64,000 nt of DNA from NCBI RefSeq assembly GCF_009910705.1, contig NZ_JAAAXJ010000001.1, positions 434,001-498,000 of the forward strand, written 5' to 3'. Source of the DNA: Microvirga arsenatis. Lineage in GTDB: Bacteria > Pseudomonadota > Alphaproteobacteria > Rhizobiales > Beijerinckiaceae. Under the pieces are notes generated by a model, which was given only the letters and a program-made list of their open reading frames with translations, was not told the origin of the DNA and made no database searches. The stretch's first letter is position 1. Every line of letters starts with the position of its first letter. A program made the position numbers and the translations under genes. Shown here one piece after another: positions 27,252 to 35,597 of this stretch.

Positions 27252-28421
27252 TCAGTCCTTGTAGGGATCGAACTCGCCGGGGCCGGCCATGGCGACGGCG
27301 AAGGGGCGGAGCCTGTGCTCCACCTCGATCGTGCCCTTGTGGTGGGCGAGCACCTCCTCGAGGCGGCGATAGACCATCGGGCTTTCGTCCACGTCGCCGC
27401 CGCGCAGCAGAATGCCCTTCTCGCGCAGCCACGCGTCCATCTCGTCGCGGGTGAAGCGGGGAGGGCGAACCCACTGGCCTGCCTTGTTCTTCTTGCCCTT
27501 CGCCTCCATGCGGCCGAAGAGGCGGCCGGCGCCGTGGACCGTCGAGTACAGGCTGTCGGCGCTCTCGGGGCTGTCGACCCCGTGCAGGATCACCGCGTTG
27601 TCGCCCATGGAGCCGCCGACGAAGCCGCGCTGGCCGGGAAAGGCGGGCGTCGCACCCTTGCGCACCACCCAGCACTCCTTCCCGCCGTGGTTCTCCCGCC
27701 AGACGAAGTTGTGGTGGTTGTGGACGGAATCCGTGATCCGACCGCCGATGATCTGGCGCACGCGCTCCACCACCCATTCGCGGCCGGCATAGGCATAGAG
27801 CCCGCCGAGCTCGACGCCGGCGAGGTAGCTTCGTCCCACTTCGCTGTCCTGGTGGACGAGGGCAGGCTCCACCTCCATGCCGTCCTTGGCGCCTGCGAGG
27901 GCGAGGTGCCTGGTGGTGATCCTGTGGCCGAGGCCGCGGGAGCCGAAATGGACCCCGATCCAGACGAAGCCCTCCTCGTCCTCGAACAGGTCTACATAGT
28001 GGTTGCCCGATCCGACCGTGCCCAGCTGCTGGCGGGCCATGGTCTTGAGGTCCCGCGCGCCCGCCTCGTCCCAGAGGGGCGAATCGAAGAGCTCGTGATC
28101 GACCTTGACCGCGTTCTTCTGCCCGACGCCGAAGCTGATGGTGCGCCCGACGTCCGAGAGGATCCGGCCCGCCTGGGCGGCAATGTCCTCGTAGCGGGTG
28201 TCGAGCCGGACGGCCATGTTCCCGCAGGCGATGTCGAAGCCGACGCCGCTGATCGAGATGTGCTCCTCATAGGCCACCACCCCGCCGATGGGATGGGCGT
28301 AGCCGAGATGCCCGTCGGCGCAGAGAACGCCCTTGAGGGCGCTGCCCGCCTCCATGCAGCGTTCGAGCTGCCTGACCGTCTTCTCGTCGTGCTCGCCATA
28401 GATGCGGGTGTTCGCCGGCAC
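27252..28421 (-). CDS. rtcB: RtcB-family RNA ligase
   Basis: 389 residues, slightly shorter than E. coli RtcB. Metal- and GMP-binding signatures are present: GVGFDIACGNMAVRL (Cys ligand), GSGNHYVDLFED, HFGSRGLGH, and HNHHNF. The catalytic His is in STVHGAGRLFGR. RtcB joins 2',3'-cyclic phosphate or 3'-phosphate ends to 5'-OH RNA ends using GTP, in RNA repair. Neither rtcA nor an rtcR activator is adjacent. The start is a GTG with AGGAG 7 nt upstream. A small secreted protein gene ends 18 bp before it. Confidence 0.88.
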   Translation of the reverse strand: MPANTRIYGEHDEKTVRQLERCMEAGSALKGVLCADGHLGYAHPIGGVVAYEEHISISGVGFDIACGNMAVRLDTRYEDIAAQAGRILSDVGRTISFGVGQKNAVKVDHELFDSPLWDEAGARDLKTMARQQLGTVGSGNHYVDLFEDEEGFVWIGVHFGSRGLGHRITTRHLALAGAKDGMEVEPALVHQDSEVGRSYLAGVELGGLYAYAGREWVVERVRQIIGGRITDSVHNHHNFVWRENHGGKECWVVRKGATPAFPGQRGFVGGSMGDNAVILHGVDSPESADSLYSTVHGAGRLFGRMEAKGKKNKAGQWVRPPRFTRDEMDAWLREKGILLRGGDVDESPMVYRRLEEVLAHHKGTIEVEHRLRPFAVAMAGPGEFDPYKD

Positions 28422-28439
28422 TCTCCAGCTCCTCGGGTC

Positions 28440-28733
28440 TCAGGGACGGTTGTTGTATCGATCGCGCAGGCGCTCGACCTCGCGCCGCAGGGCATCGAGC
28501 CCGCGGGCGATGTCCCGGCCTACGTCCTCGACCCCTCGTGAGCCCGTCGATACGCTCGGGCAATCCGGGGTCCCATCCCGGCGGTACCGCGGCGAGATCC
28601 CGCCCTGAGGGGTGAGCAGGTAGGCGCACCCGGTGTCCTCGTCGCGCCAGACCACCGGCCGGTCGAGGGCAGCAGCCGGAACGGCCGCCAGCGCCAGGAG
28701 GGTGATGACGGCCCATCGGGCAGGCCTGTTCAT
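28440..28733 (-). CDS. Small secreted hypothetical protein
   Basis: 97 residues. A signal peptide (MNRPARWAVITLLALAAVPAAA) is followed by a short mature part containing two cysteines (GCAY, TPDCPS) and a C-terminal amphipathic helix (GLDALRREVERLRDRYNN). GAGG precedes the ATG. No known family was recognised. It is upstream of rtcB on the same strand with an 18-bp gap, but a functional link is doubtful. Confidence 0.65.
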   Translation of the reverse strand: MNRPARWAVITLLALAAVPAAALDRPVVWRDEDTGCAYLLTPQGGISPRYRRDGTPDCPSVSTGSRGVEDVGRDIARGLDALRREVERLRDRYNNRP

Positions 28734-28925
28734 GGCGGCACCTCAAGCTTGGGACATGACCTGTCAGGCAATGCCGGCTTGAGCGGTCGTGTTCCTCGGA
28801 CGGGGGCCGCTACCTTCCGTCAATTTGACTTCCCGCCGGGTTTGGGGGACATCACGCGGTTTGATGGACCTGTGCCTGTGGGGAAGCCCATCGGCACGCC
28901 GGCTTTTCCGCCACCGAGGTAACTG

Positions 28926-30635
28926 ATGGACGGTTCTGTCCCCCAGCAGCGGATGACCCTGCGCCACGTCTCCGTGGCCCAGCTGGCGAGCGCCGTGGAG
29001 CGCAGCCATGCCCGTCTCTGCGCGGTGCTGGTGCTGCTCTCCCTCGTCTGCTTCCTGCCGGGCTTCACCACCCTCCAGCCCATGGACCGGGACGAGCCGC
29101 GCTATGCCCAGGCCTCCAAGCAGATGCTGGAGACCGGCGACTTCGTGGACATCCGGTTCCAGGAGGAGGCGCGGCACAAGAAGCCGGTCGGCATCTACTG
29201 GATGCAGAGCGCCAGCGTCGCCGTCGGCCAGGCGCTCGGGGTTCCGGAGGCGCGGACCACCATCGCCCTTTACCGGATCCCGTCCCTGCTCGGGGCCCTC
29301 GCCACGGTCCTGCTGACCTATTGGGCGGCCCTGGCCTTCTTCGGCAGGCGCGGGGCGTTCCTCACCGCCGCCCTCATGGCGACCTGCGTCATCCTCATGG
29401 TCGAGGCCAGGCTCGCCAAGACCGACGCCATGCTGACCGCGTGTTCGGTGGCGGTGATGGGGGGGCTGGCCCGCGCCTATCTGAGCCGCGGCGCCGGGGT
29501 TCTGCCCCGGCGGGCCCTGCTGATCTTCTGGACGGGGTTCGCCCTCGGGGTTCTCATCAAGGGACCTCTGGTCCTCATGTTCGCCGGCCTTGCGGCCGCG
29601 ACCCTGTCCTACAAGGAGCGCTCGGCCCGCTGGCTGCTCACCCTGAGGCCGTGGCTCGGCCTCGCCTTCACCCTCGCGGTCGTGCTGCCCTGGTTCGTCG
29701 CCATCGCCGTCAAGAGCGGGGGCGAGTTCTTCGCGGCCTCGGTCGGCAAGGACATGCTGGGCAAGGTCGGCACGGCGCAGAAGTACCACTGGGCGCCGCC
29801 GGGCTTCTACCTGCTCTCGTTCTTCGCCACCTTCTGGCCCGGCGCCATCCTGGCCGCCATTGCGGTGCCCTTCGCCTGGATCCACCGGCGCGAGGAGCAG
29901 GTCGCCTTCGCGCTCGCCTGGATCGTGCCGTCCTGGATCGTGTTCGAGGCCGTCCCGACCAAGCTGCCGCACTACACCCTGCCGCTGCTCCCGGCCGTCG
30001 CCGTCCTCACGGTCATGGCGATCTCGCGCCACTTCGTCGGGCCGCACCGGCCGGCGGCCAAGCTTGCGACGGTCCTGATCCCCTTCATACCGGTGGGCCT
30101 GACGGTCGGCCTGTCGGCGGTCGCATGGTCCTTCGACGGTTTGCCGCCGTTCCGGGCGCTCCCCTTTCTGGCGGTCTCGTCGCTCCTGGCCTTCTGGGCG
30201 TGGTGGCTCTTCGTGAGGAGCCGGGTCGTCCGTTCCCTCTGGGCCAGCTTCGCCGCCTCGGCCTTCCTCGCCATCGGCGTCTTCGGTTTCGCCCAGCTCG
30301 ACCTGCGCTCCCTCAAGATCTCTGATCGCCTGGCGGAGGTCGCCCGCCTCGTGCCCTGCGAGAGCCCGAAGGTGGCCACCCTCGGCTACCGCGAGCCCAG
30401 CCTCGTCTTCCTGACGGGCACCAACCTCGACATGCTTGACACCGGCGCCGAGGCCTCCGCGTTCCTGCGCCAGGGCGGCTGCCGGGTCGTGTTCGTCGAC
30501 AGGCGCTTCGAGGGCGAGTTCAGGGCCGAGAACGAGCGGCTGGGGCAGCAGCCCGTGCTCTCGACCAGGGTCCATGGTTTCAACATCAACAGCGGACGGC
30601 GGGTCGACATCGCCGCCTATGCGACCGGCTTCTAG
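28926..30635 (+). CDS. GT39/ArnT-like membrane glycosyltransferase
   Basis: 569 residues with about ten to twelve membrane helices. The first periplasmic loop has the GT39/ArnT catalytic signature with paired acidic residues (MDRDEPRYAQASKQMLETGDFV and RFQEEARHKKPVGIYWMQ). Later motifs include ARLAKTDAMLTA and PTKLPHYTLPLLP. A soluble C-terminal domain follows (SPKVATLGYREPSLVFLTG). Such enzymes move a sugar from a polyprenyl-phosphate carrier to lipid A, other glycans or proteins on the periplasmic side. It heads a compact cluster with a GT2 and a LAB_N protein. GAGG stands 6 nt before the ATG. Confidence 0.88.
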   Translation: MDGSVPQQRMTLRHVSVAQLASAVERSHARLCAVLVLLSLVCFLPGFTTLQPMDRDEPRYAQASKQMLETGDFVDIRFQEEARHKKPVGIYWMQSASVAVGQALGVPEARTTIALYRIPSLLGALATVLLTYWAALAFFGRRGAFLTAALMATCVILMVEARLAKTDAMLTACSVAVMGGLARAYLSRGAGVLPRRALLIFWTGFALGVLIKGPLVLMFAGLAAATLSYKERSARWLLTLRPWLGLAFTLAVVLPWFVAIAVKSGGEFFAASVGKDMLGKVGTAQKYHWAPPGFYLLSFFATFWPGAILAAIAVPFAWIHRREEQVAFALAWIVPSWIVFEAVPTKLPHYTLPLLPAVAVLTVMAISRHFVGPHRPAAKLATVLIPFIPVGLTVGLSAVAWSFDGLPPFRALPFLAVSSLLAFWAWWLFVRSRVVRSLWASFAASAFLAIGVFGFAQLDLRSLKISDRLAEVARLVPCESPKVATLGYREPSLVFLTGTNLDMLDTGAEASAFLRQGGCRVVFVDRRFEGEFRAENERLGQQPVLSTRVHGFNINSGRRVDIAAYATGF

Positions 30636-30644
30636 GAACCGGAC

Positions 30645-31418
30645 ATGCACTCTGAAGGGATGGCCGAGAACGGCCCTGCACGGATGACGGACCTATCGCC
30701 AAGCCCGCGGCTCAGCGTCGTGGTGCCGGTCAAGAACGAGGCGCCCAACGTCCTCCCGCTCGTGGAGGAGATCGAGCGCGCCTGCGCCGGGCTCTCCCCC
30801 TTCGAGGTGATCTATGTGGACGACGGCTCGACCGACGACACTGGCCGGCAGGTCCTCGGCGCCCGCTCGACCCGCCCCTGGCTGCGCCTCCTGCGCCACG
30901 AGGCGAGCTGCGGCCAGAGTGCCGCGGTGCGCACCGGCGTCCTGGCCGCCCGCGCTGCCATCGTCGTGACGCTCGACGGCGACGGCCAGAACGATCCCGC
31001 CTTCATCCCCCAGCTCGTGGCGGCTCTCGACGACCCTTCGGTCGCCCTGGCGGCCGGGCAGCGGGTCGGGCGCAAGGACGGGGCCTACAAGAAGTGGCAG
31101 TCGCGGATCGCCAACGGCGTGCGCGGGCGGATCCTGAAGGACGGCACCCGCGACACCGGTTGCGGGCTCAAGGCCTTCCGCCGCGACGTCTATCTGCGCC
31201 TGCCTTATTTCGACGCCCTGCACCGCTTCATGCCGGCCCTGGTCAAGCGCGAGGGATACCGGATCGCCCATGTGGACGTGGTCGACAGGCCCCGCCATGC
31301 GGGGCGTTCCAACTACGGGATGTTCGACCGGCTCTGGGTCGGAATCCTTGATTTGGCCGGAGTCTGGTGGTTGATCCGCCGCCGTCGCCGCGTTCCCGCT
31401 TCTCAGGAAATCGTCTGA
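30645..31418 (+). CDS. GT2 glycosyltransferase (polyprenyl-phosphate sugar synthase type)
   Basis: 257 residues. The GT-A fold opens with SVVVPVKNEAPNVLPLVEEIE, continues with IYVDDGSTDDTG (nucleotide-binding DD) and VVTLDGDGQNDPAFIP (the DxD metal site), and ends with a membrane-associated segment. This is the dolichol-phosphate mannose synthase/ArnC/RgtE group, which loads a sugar on a polyprenyl phosphate in the cytoplasm. It lies 9 bp after the GT39 gene, which would use the product, and its stop overlaps the next start. Confidence 0.88.
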   Translation: MHSEGMAENGPARMTDLSPSPRLSVVVPVKNEAPNVLPLVEEIERACAGLSPFEVIYVDDGSTDDTGRQVLGARSTRPWLRLLRHEASCGQSAAVRTGVLAARAAIVVTLDGDGQNDPAFIPQLVAALDDPSVALAAGQRVGRKDGAYKKWQSRIANGVRGRILKDGTRDTGCGLKAFRRDVYLRLPYFDALHRFMPALVKREGYRIAHVDVVDRPRHAGRSNYGMFDRLWVGILDLAGVWWLIRRRRRVPASQEIV

Positions 31419-31783
31419 TGTTGATGCGCCTCTCCCACGACCTGGGACTTTATTTCTACGATCTGGTCGTCGCCCGGTTCGACCTGTGGGCCGCGTTCGG
31501 CGTGCTGGCGCAGTTCGTGTTCGGCGCCCGCTTCATCGTGCAGTGGATCGCCAGCGAGAAGGCGGAGAAGAGCGTCATTCCGATGGGATTCTGGATCCTG
31601 TCGATCTCGGGCGGCCTGATGACCCTGGTCTACGGTTTCGCCCGCAGCGACATCGTCATCATCCTGGGACAGGCCTTCTCGATCTTCATCTATGTCCGAA
31701 ACCTGATGCTGATCGCGAAGGAAAGGAAGAAGGCCGGAGGCGCCCTGGCGTCCGGCGCCGAGGTCGAGGCCTCGGCAGGCTGA
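31418..31783 (+). CDS. LAB_N-domain small membrane protein
   Basis: 121 residues with three membrane helices and the lipid-A-biosynthesis N-terminal domain signature (FGARFIVQWIASEKAEKSVIPMGFWILSISGG is its characteristic stretch, residues ~35-66). The domain resembles small PQ-loop-like proteins that accompany GT2 enzymes and may help flip lipid-linked sugars. Its ATG overlaps the TGA of the GT2 gene (TGATG), so translation is coupled. Cell location is the inner membrane; the molecular role is not proven. Confidence 0.85.
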   Translation: MLMRLSHDLGLYFYDLVVARFDLWAAFGVLAQFVFGARFIVQWIASEKAEKSVIPMGFWILSISGGLMTLVYGFARSDIVIILGQAFSIFIYVRNLMLIAKERKKAGGALASGAEVEASAG

Positions 31784-31804
31784 TCCCGCCGAGGCCGATG
31801 GCCG

Positions 31805-33001
31805 TCAGGCTGCGCGGGCATCCGCCTCGCGCAGGCGCGCGAAGCCCGCATCGAGATCCCGCTTCAGGTCGTCCAGGTCTTCGAAGCCGATATGGAAGCG
31901 CAGCGCATGGCCGCCGGGCTCCCAGCGGGTGGCGGTGCGGTAGGTGGCGCAGTTGAACGGGATCACGAGGCTTTCGAACCCGCCCCAGGAATAGCCCATG
32001 CCGAACAGGGCGAGGCCGTCGAGCATGGCGGCGAGCGCCCGGTCGGAGCATGGCTTGAGGATCACCGAGAACAGGCCCGACGAGCCCTTGAAGTCCCGCT
32101 TCCAGATCTCGTGGCCGGGATAGCTCTCGAGGGCAGGGTGCAGCACCTGGGCCACCTCGGGCCGCGCCTGGAGCCACCGGGCCATCTCCAGAGCCTGCTT
32201 CTCATGCTCCCGCAGGCGCAGCGCCATGGTTCGCAGGCCCCGAAGACCCAGGAAGACGTCCTCCGGTCCCGGGCACATGGCAAAGGAATCGTAGGTTTCC
32301 CGCAGGGCCTTGAAGCAGCGCTCGTTGGCCGAGACCATGCCGAGCAGCAGGTCCGAGCCGCCGCTGAGGTATTTGGTGCCGGCCTCGATCGCAATGTCGA
32401 CGCCGCGCTCGTGCGGCGGGAAGAGCAGGGGGGTGGCCCAGGTGTTGTCCATGAGGACCACGGCCCCATGCCGGTGCGCCACCTCGGCGATGGCGGGGAT
32501 GTCCTGCATCTCGAAGGACTGGGAGCCCGGTGCCTCCGTGAACACGGCGGCGGTGTTCGGGCGCAGCAGGGCCTCGATCCCGGCGCCGATCCTCGGGTCG
32601 TAATAGGTGGTTTCCACACCAAATTTCTTGAGCACGCCGTTGCAGAACTGGCGGGTCGGCAGATAGACCGAATCCGTCACCAGCAGATGATCGCCCGCCT
32701 TGAGGCAGGAGGTCAGGGCCAGGGTGACGGCTGCCAGCCCTGAGGGCGCCAGCACCGTTCCGGCCGCGCCGGCGAGCTCCGTCCAGGCGGTTTCGAGCGA
32801 GTTCGTGGTCGGAGTCCCTTTGGTTCCATAGGAATAACGCCCACGCCGGTGCAGCAGGTCGTCGGTCGTGGGGTAGAGCACCGTGGAGCCGCGGTAGATC
32901 GGCGTATTCACGAATCCGTGCTGCTCGAAGGGGTCGCGACCGGCATGGACGAGGCGGGTGCGTTCGGAGACGTTCTGGGGTTTTGGAGGGAGTTTCGACA
33001 T
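31805..33001 (-). CDS. metC: Cystathionine beta-lyase
   Basis: 398 residues, PLP-dependent Cys/Met metabolism family. The Schiff-base lysine is Lys210 in EAGTKYLSGGSDLL, and SYGTKGTPTTNSLETAWTELAGA carries the Tyr/Arg residues that hold the phosphate. The LSGGSDLLLG pattern, rather than the LGGHSD of gamma-synthases, favours a beta-lyase, which splits cystathionine into homocysteine, pyruvate and ammonia. It is divergent from aapJ. Nothing in the spacer identifies its regulator. Confidence 0.85.
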   Translation of the reverse strand: MSKLPPKPQNVSERTRLVHAGRDPFEQHGFVNTPIYRGSTVLYPTTDDLLHRRGRYSYGTKGTPTTNSLETAWTELAGAAGTVLAPSGLAAVTLALTSCLKAGDHLLVTDSVYLPTRQFCNGVLKKFGVETTYYDPRIGAGIEALLRPNTAAVFTEAPGSQSFEMQDIPAIAEVAHRHGAVVLMDNTWATPLLFPPHERGVDIAIEAGTKYLSGGSDLLLGMVSANERCFKALRETYDSFAMCPGPEDVFLGLRGLRTMALRLREHEKQALEMARWLQARPEVAQVLHPALESYPGHEIWKRDFKGSSGLFSVILKPCSDRALAAMLDGLALFGMGYSWGGFESLVIPFNCATYRTATRWEPGGHALRFHIGFEDLDDLKRDLDAGFARLREADARAA

Positions 33002-33127
33002 CGCTTCAAGGGCTTGCTGAGAGGGTCTCGATCTGAAACCGCGCGGCCTCCCGCGTCAAGCCGGGCGAGAAATGCCTTCCATCAAGACTTGACCAGTGAT
33101 CAATCATAGAATGTGATGCATCCCGAT

Positions 33128-33147
33128 GCCGTCCCGGCCGGGACGGC
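33128..33147. promoter_or_regulatory. Perfect 20-bp GC palindrome in the metC-aapJ spacer
   Basis: GCCGTCCCGG is followed directly by its complement CCGGGACGGC, ~85 bp before the aapJ start. It could be a leader hairpin or a protein site. A TTGACC at 33089 may be part of a promoter, but no matching -10 box is convincing. Confidence 0.3.
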
Positions 33148-33231
33148 GTGGAACGGTCTAACCGTGACTCGGCTGGGGGGTAGAACCAGGATCCGTCGGG
33201 TCGTGTCGTACTTGTGGGAGAACATATCAAC

Positions 33232-34251
33232 ATGAAAAAGGCTCTCGTATCGATTGCCTTCGGCCTGACGGCCAGCCTGTTCGCGACGGGCGCCTCGGCC
33301 CAGGCGACGCTCAACAGCGTGAAGCAGAAGGGCTTTCTGACCTGCGGCTCCAACACCGGCCTCGCCGGCTTCGGCCAGCCGGACGCCCAGGGCAACTGGA
33401 CCGGCCTCGACGTGGACCTGTGCCGCGCCATCGCGGCCGCGATCTTCGACGATCCGACCAAGGTCCGCTTCATCCCGCTCGCCGCCAAGGACCGCTTCAC
33501 GGCGCTCCAGTCGGGCGAGGTGGACGTGCTGTCCCGCAACTCGACCGCGACCATGTCGCGCGACACCCAGCTCGGCCTCGACTTCCCGGTCATCAACTAT
33601 TTCGATGGCCAGGGCTTCATGGTCCGCAAGAAGCTCGGCGTCTCCTCGGCCAAGGAGCTGAACGGCGCCTCCATCTGCACCCAGCAGGGCACCACCACCG
33701 AGCTGAACCTCGCCGACTACTTCCGTGCCAACAACATGAAGTACGAAGTCGTGGCCTTCGCGACCTCGGACGAGACGTTCAAGGCCTATGACGCCGGCCG
33801 CTGCGACGCGTTCACCACGGACGCCTCGGGCCTCTATGCCGAGCGCCTGCGCGCCTCGGCTCCGGACGATCACATCGTCCTGCCCGAGATCATCTCCAAG
33901 GAGCCGCTCGGCCCGGCCGTCCGCCACGGCGACAACAACTGGGGCGACATCGTCCGCTGGGTCCACAACGCCATGCTCAACGCGGAAGAACTCGGCGTGA
34001 CCAAGGCCAATGTCGAGCAGATGAAGACCTCCACCAACCCGGAGATCAAGCGCCTGCTCGGCACCGAGGGCAAGTTCGGCGAGGCCATCGGCCTCACCAA
34101 CGACTGGGCCGTGCGCGTGATCAAGCACGTGGGCAACTACGGCGAGTCGTTCGAGAAGAACGTCGGCGAGGGCTCGCGCCTGAAGATCAAGCGCGGCCAG
34201 AACGCGCTCTGGACCAAGGGCGGCCTGCAATACGGCATCCCGGTCCGCTAA
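33232..34251 (+). CDS. aapJ: General L-amino acid ABC transporter binding protein
   Basis: 339 residues. Signal peptide MKKALVSIAFGLTASLFATG...ASA, then a SBP_bac_3 domain: NSVKQKGFLTCGSNTGLAGF, WTGLDVDLCRAIAAAIF, and RFTALQSGEVDVLSRNST. The family (AapJ/BztA) binds a wide range of L-amino acids in the periplasm. It opens the aapJQMP operon. GGGAG lies 11 nt before the ATG. Confidence 0.93.
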   Translation: MKKALVSIAFGLTASLFATGASAQATLNSVKQKGFLTCGSNTGLAGFGQPDAQGNWTGLDVDLCRAIAAAIFDDPTKVRFIPLAAKDRFTALQSGEVDVLSRNSTATMSRDTQLGLDFPVINYFDGQGFMVRKKLGVSSAKELNGASICTQQGTTTELNLADYFRANNMKYEVVAFATSDETFKAYDAGRCDAFTTDASGLYAERLRASAPDDHIVLPEIISKEPLGPAVRHGDNNWGDIVRWVHNAMLNAEELGVTKANVEQMKTSTNPEIKRLLGTEGKFGEAIGLTNDWAVRVIKHVGNYGESFEKNVGEGSRLKIKRGQNALWTKGGLQYGIPVR

Positions 34252-34265
34252 GCCGACCGAACACC

Positions 34266-34292
34266 AGGGCGCCCGGGCCATCCGGGCGCCCT
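34266..34292 (+). promoter_or_regulatory. Intercistronic hairpin between aapJ and aapQ
   Basis: AGGGCGCCCGG and CCGGGCGCCCT pair perfectly (11 bp) around GCCAT, 14 bp after the aapJ stop, with no T-tract. Hairpins in this position often protect the 3' end of binding-protein mRNA and reduce downstream permease expression. Confidence 0.65.
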
Positions 34293-34386
34293 CCAGGAAC
34301 TGCTCAACAATAAGAATAGCCGCTTGACCCGGGCCACGAACAGGGGAGGACGGCCGGGTATCAAGGGTCCTCAGAGGAAAAACTCA

Positions 34387-35589
34387 GTGCAGACCGCCGT
34401 CAGTCAGACATCGCCCCCCAAGAAATCGTTTCTGTACGATCCAAAGGTTCGTGGAATTTTCTATCAGGTCGTTCTCGTCGCCGCGATCATCTTCCTTTTC
34501 TACATGGCGGCCACCAACGCCATCGAGAACCTGCAGCGCGCCAAGATCGCCTCCGGCTTCGGCTTCCTCAACAACACGGCCGGCTTCGACATCAGCCAGA
34601 CGCTGATCCAGTTCAGCGCTGCCGGCGGCACCTATGGCGACGCCTTCATCGTCGGCCTGCTGAACACGCTCGTCGTGTCCGCCATCGGCATCTTCTTCAC
34701 GACCTTTCTCGGCTTCCTGATCGGCATCGCCCGCCTGTCCAAGAACTGGGTGGTGGCGAATGTCGCCATGGTCTATGTGGAAGTCCTGCGCAACGTCCCG
34801 CTGCTGGTCCAGCTGCTCTTCTGGTACATCGCAGTCCTCGGAGCCCTGCCGCAGCCGCGCAACTCCCTCGAAATGGGTGCCGGCTTCTACCTGAACTCCC
34901 GCGGTCTTTTCATGGCCAGGCCCCTTTGGGGCGACACCATCTGGGTGCTCGTGGCGGTCCTTGCGATCGGCATCGTCGGCACGCTCCTGTACCGGCGCTG
35001 GGCGAAGCAGCAGCAGGAGCGGACCGGCCGGCAATCTCCCGTCGGCAAGGTGGCGCTCGCCCTTCTCCTCGGCCTGCCGATCCTCACCTGGATCCTGCTG
35101 GCCCTGCTCGGCACCAATCCGATCACCTTCGAGCTGCCCCGCAAGGGAACCTTCAACCTGACGGGCGGCATGCAGGTCCTGCCGGAATTCGTGGCGCTGC
35201 TGCTCGGTCTCGTCACCTACACGGCGGCCTTCATCGCCGAAATCGTGCGCGCCGGCATCCTCGCCGTCTCCAAAGGGCAGACGGAGGCCGCCGGCTCCCT
35301 CGGCCTCAAGCCGGGTCAGACCCTGCGTCTCGTGGTGGTCCCCCAGGCCATGCGCGTCATCATCCCGCCGCTGACGAGCCAGTATCTCAACCTGACGAAG
35401 AACTCGTCCCTTGCCGTGGCCATCGGCTATCCCGACCTCGTCCAGGTCTTCATGGGAACCGTGCTGAACCAGACCGGCCAGGCCATCGAGGTCGTCGTCA
35501 TCACCATGGGCGTGTACCTCACGATCAGTCTCGTGACCTCCTTCTTCATGAACATCTACAACCGCCGCATGGCGATCGTCGAACGGTAG
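34387..35589 (+). CDS. aapQ: General L-amino acid ABC transporter permease
   Basis: 400 residues, about eight membrane segments. The first half has the family's NTAGFDISQTLIQFS and VEVLRNVPLLVQLLFWY, the second the EAA loop (EAAGSLGLKPGQTLRLVVVPQAMR). The start is taken as GTG with an AGAGGA site ~10 nt upstream, giving the usual AapQ length; the TTG 21 codons earlier is less likely. Works with AapM as a heterodimeric pore. Confidence 0.92.
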   Translation: MQTAVSQTSPPKKSFLYDPKVRGIFYQVVLVAAIIFLFYMAATNAIENLQRAKIASGFGFLNNTAGFDISQTLIQFSAAGGTYGDAFIVGLLNTLVVSAIGIFFTTFLGFLIGIARLSKNWVVANVAMVYVEVLRNVPLLVQLLFWYIAVLGALPQPRNSLEMGAGFYLNSRGLFMARPLWGDTIWVLVAVLAIGIVGTLLYRRWAKQQQERTGRQSPVGKVALALLLGLPILTWILLALLGTNPITFELPRKGTFNLTGGMQVLPEFVALLLGLVTYTAAFIAEIVRAGILAVSKGQTEAAGSLGLKPGQTLRLVVVPQAMRVIIPPLTSQYLNLTKNSSLAVAIGYPDLVQVFMGTVLNQTGQAIEVVVITMGVYLTISLVTSFFMNIYNRRMAIVER

Positions 35590-35597
35590 GAGATCCG

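Noticed and set aside
28764-30650. 628-codon open frame antisense to the GT39 gene
   Set aside because: Translation is an E/G/R/Q-rich string typical of third-position GC bias; the sense frame has membrane helices and GT39 motifs.
34926-35597. N-terminal extension of aapM reaching into aapQ
   Set aside because: A second frame inside aapQ; the AGGAG-preceded ATG at 35598 gives the normal AapM length.
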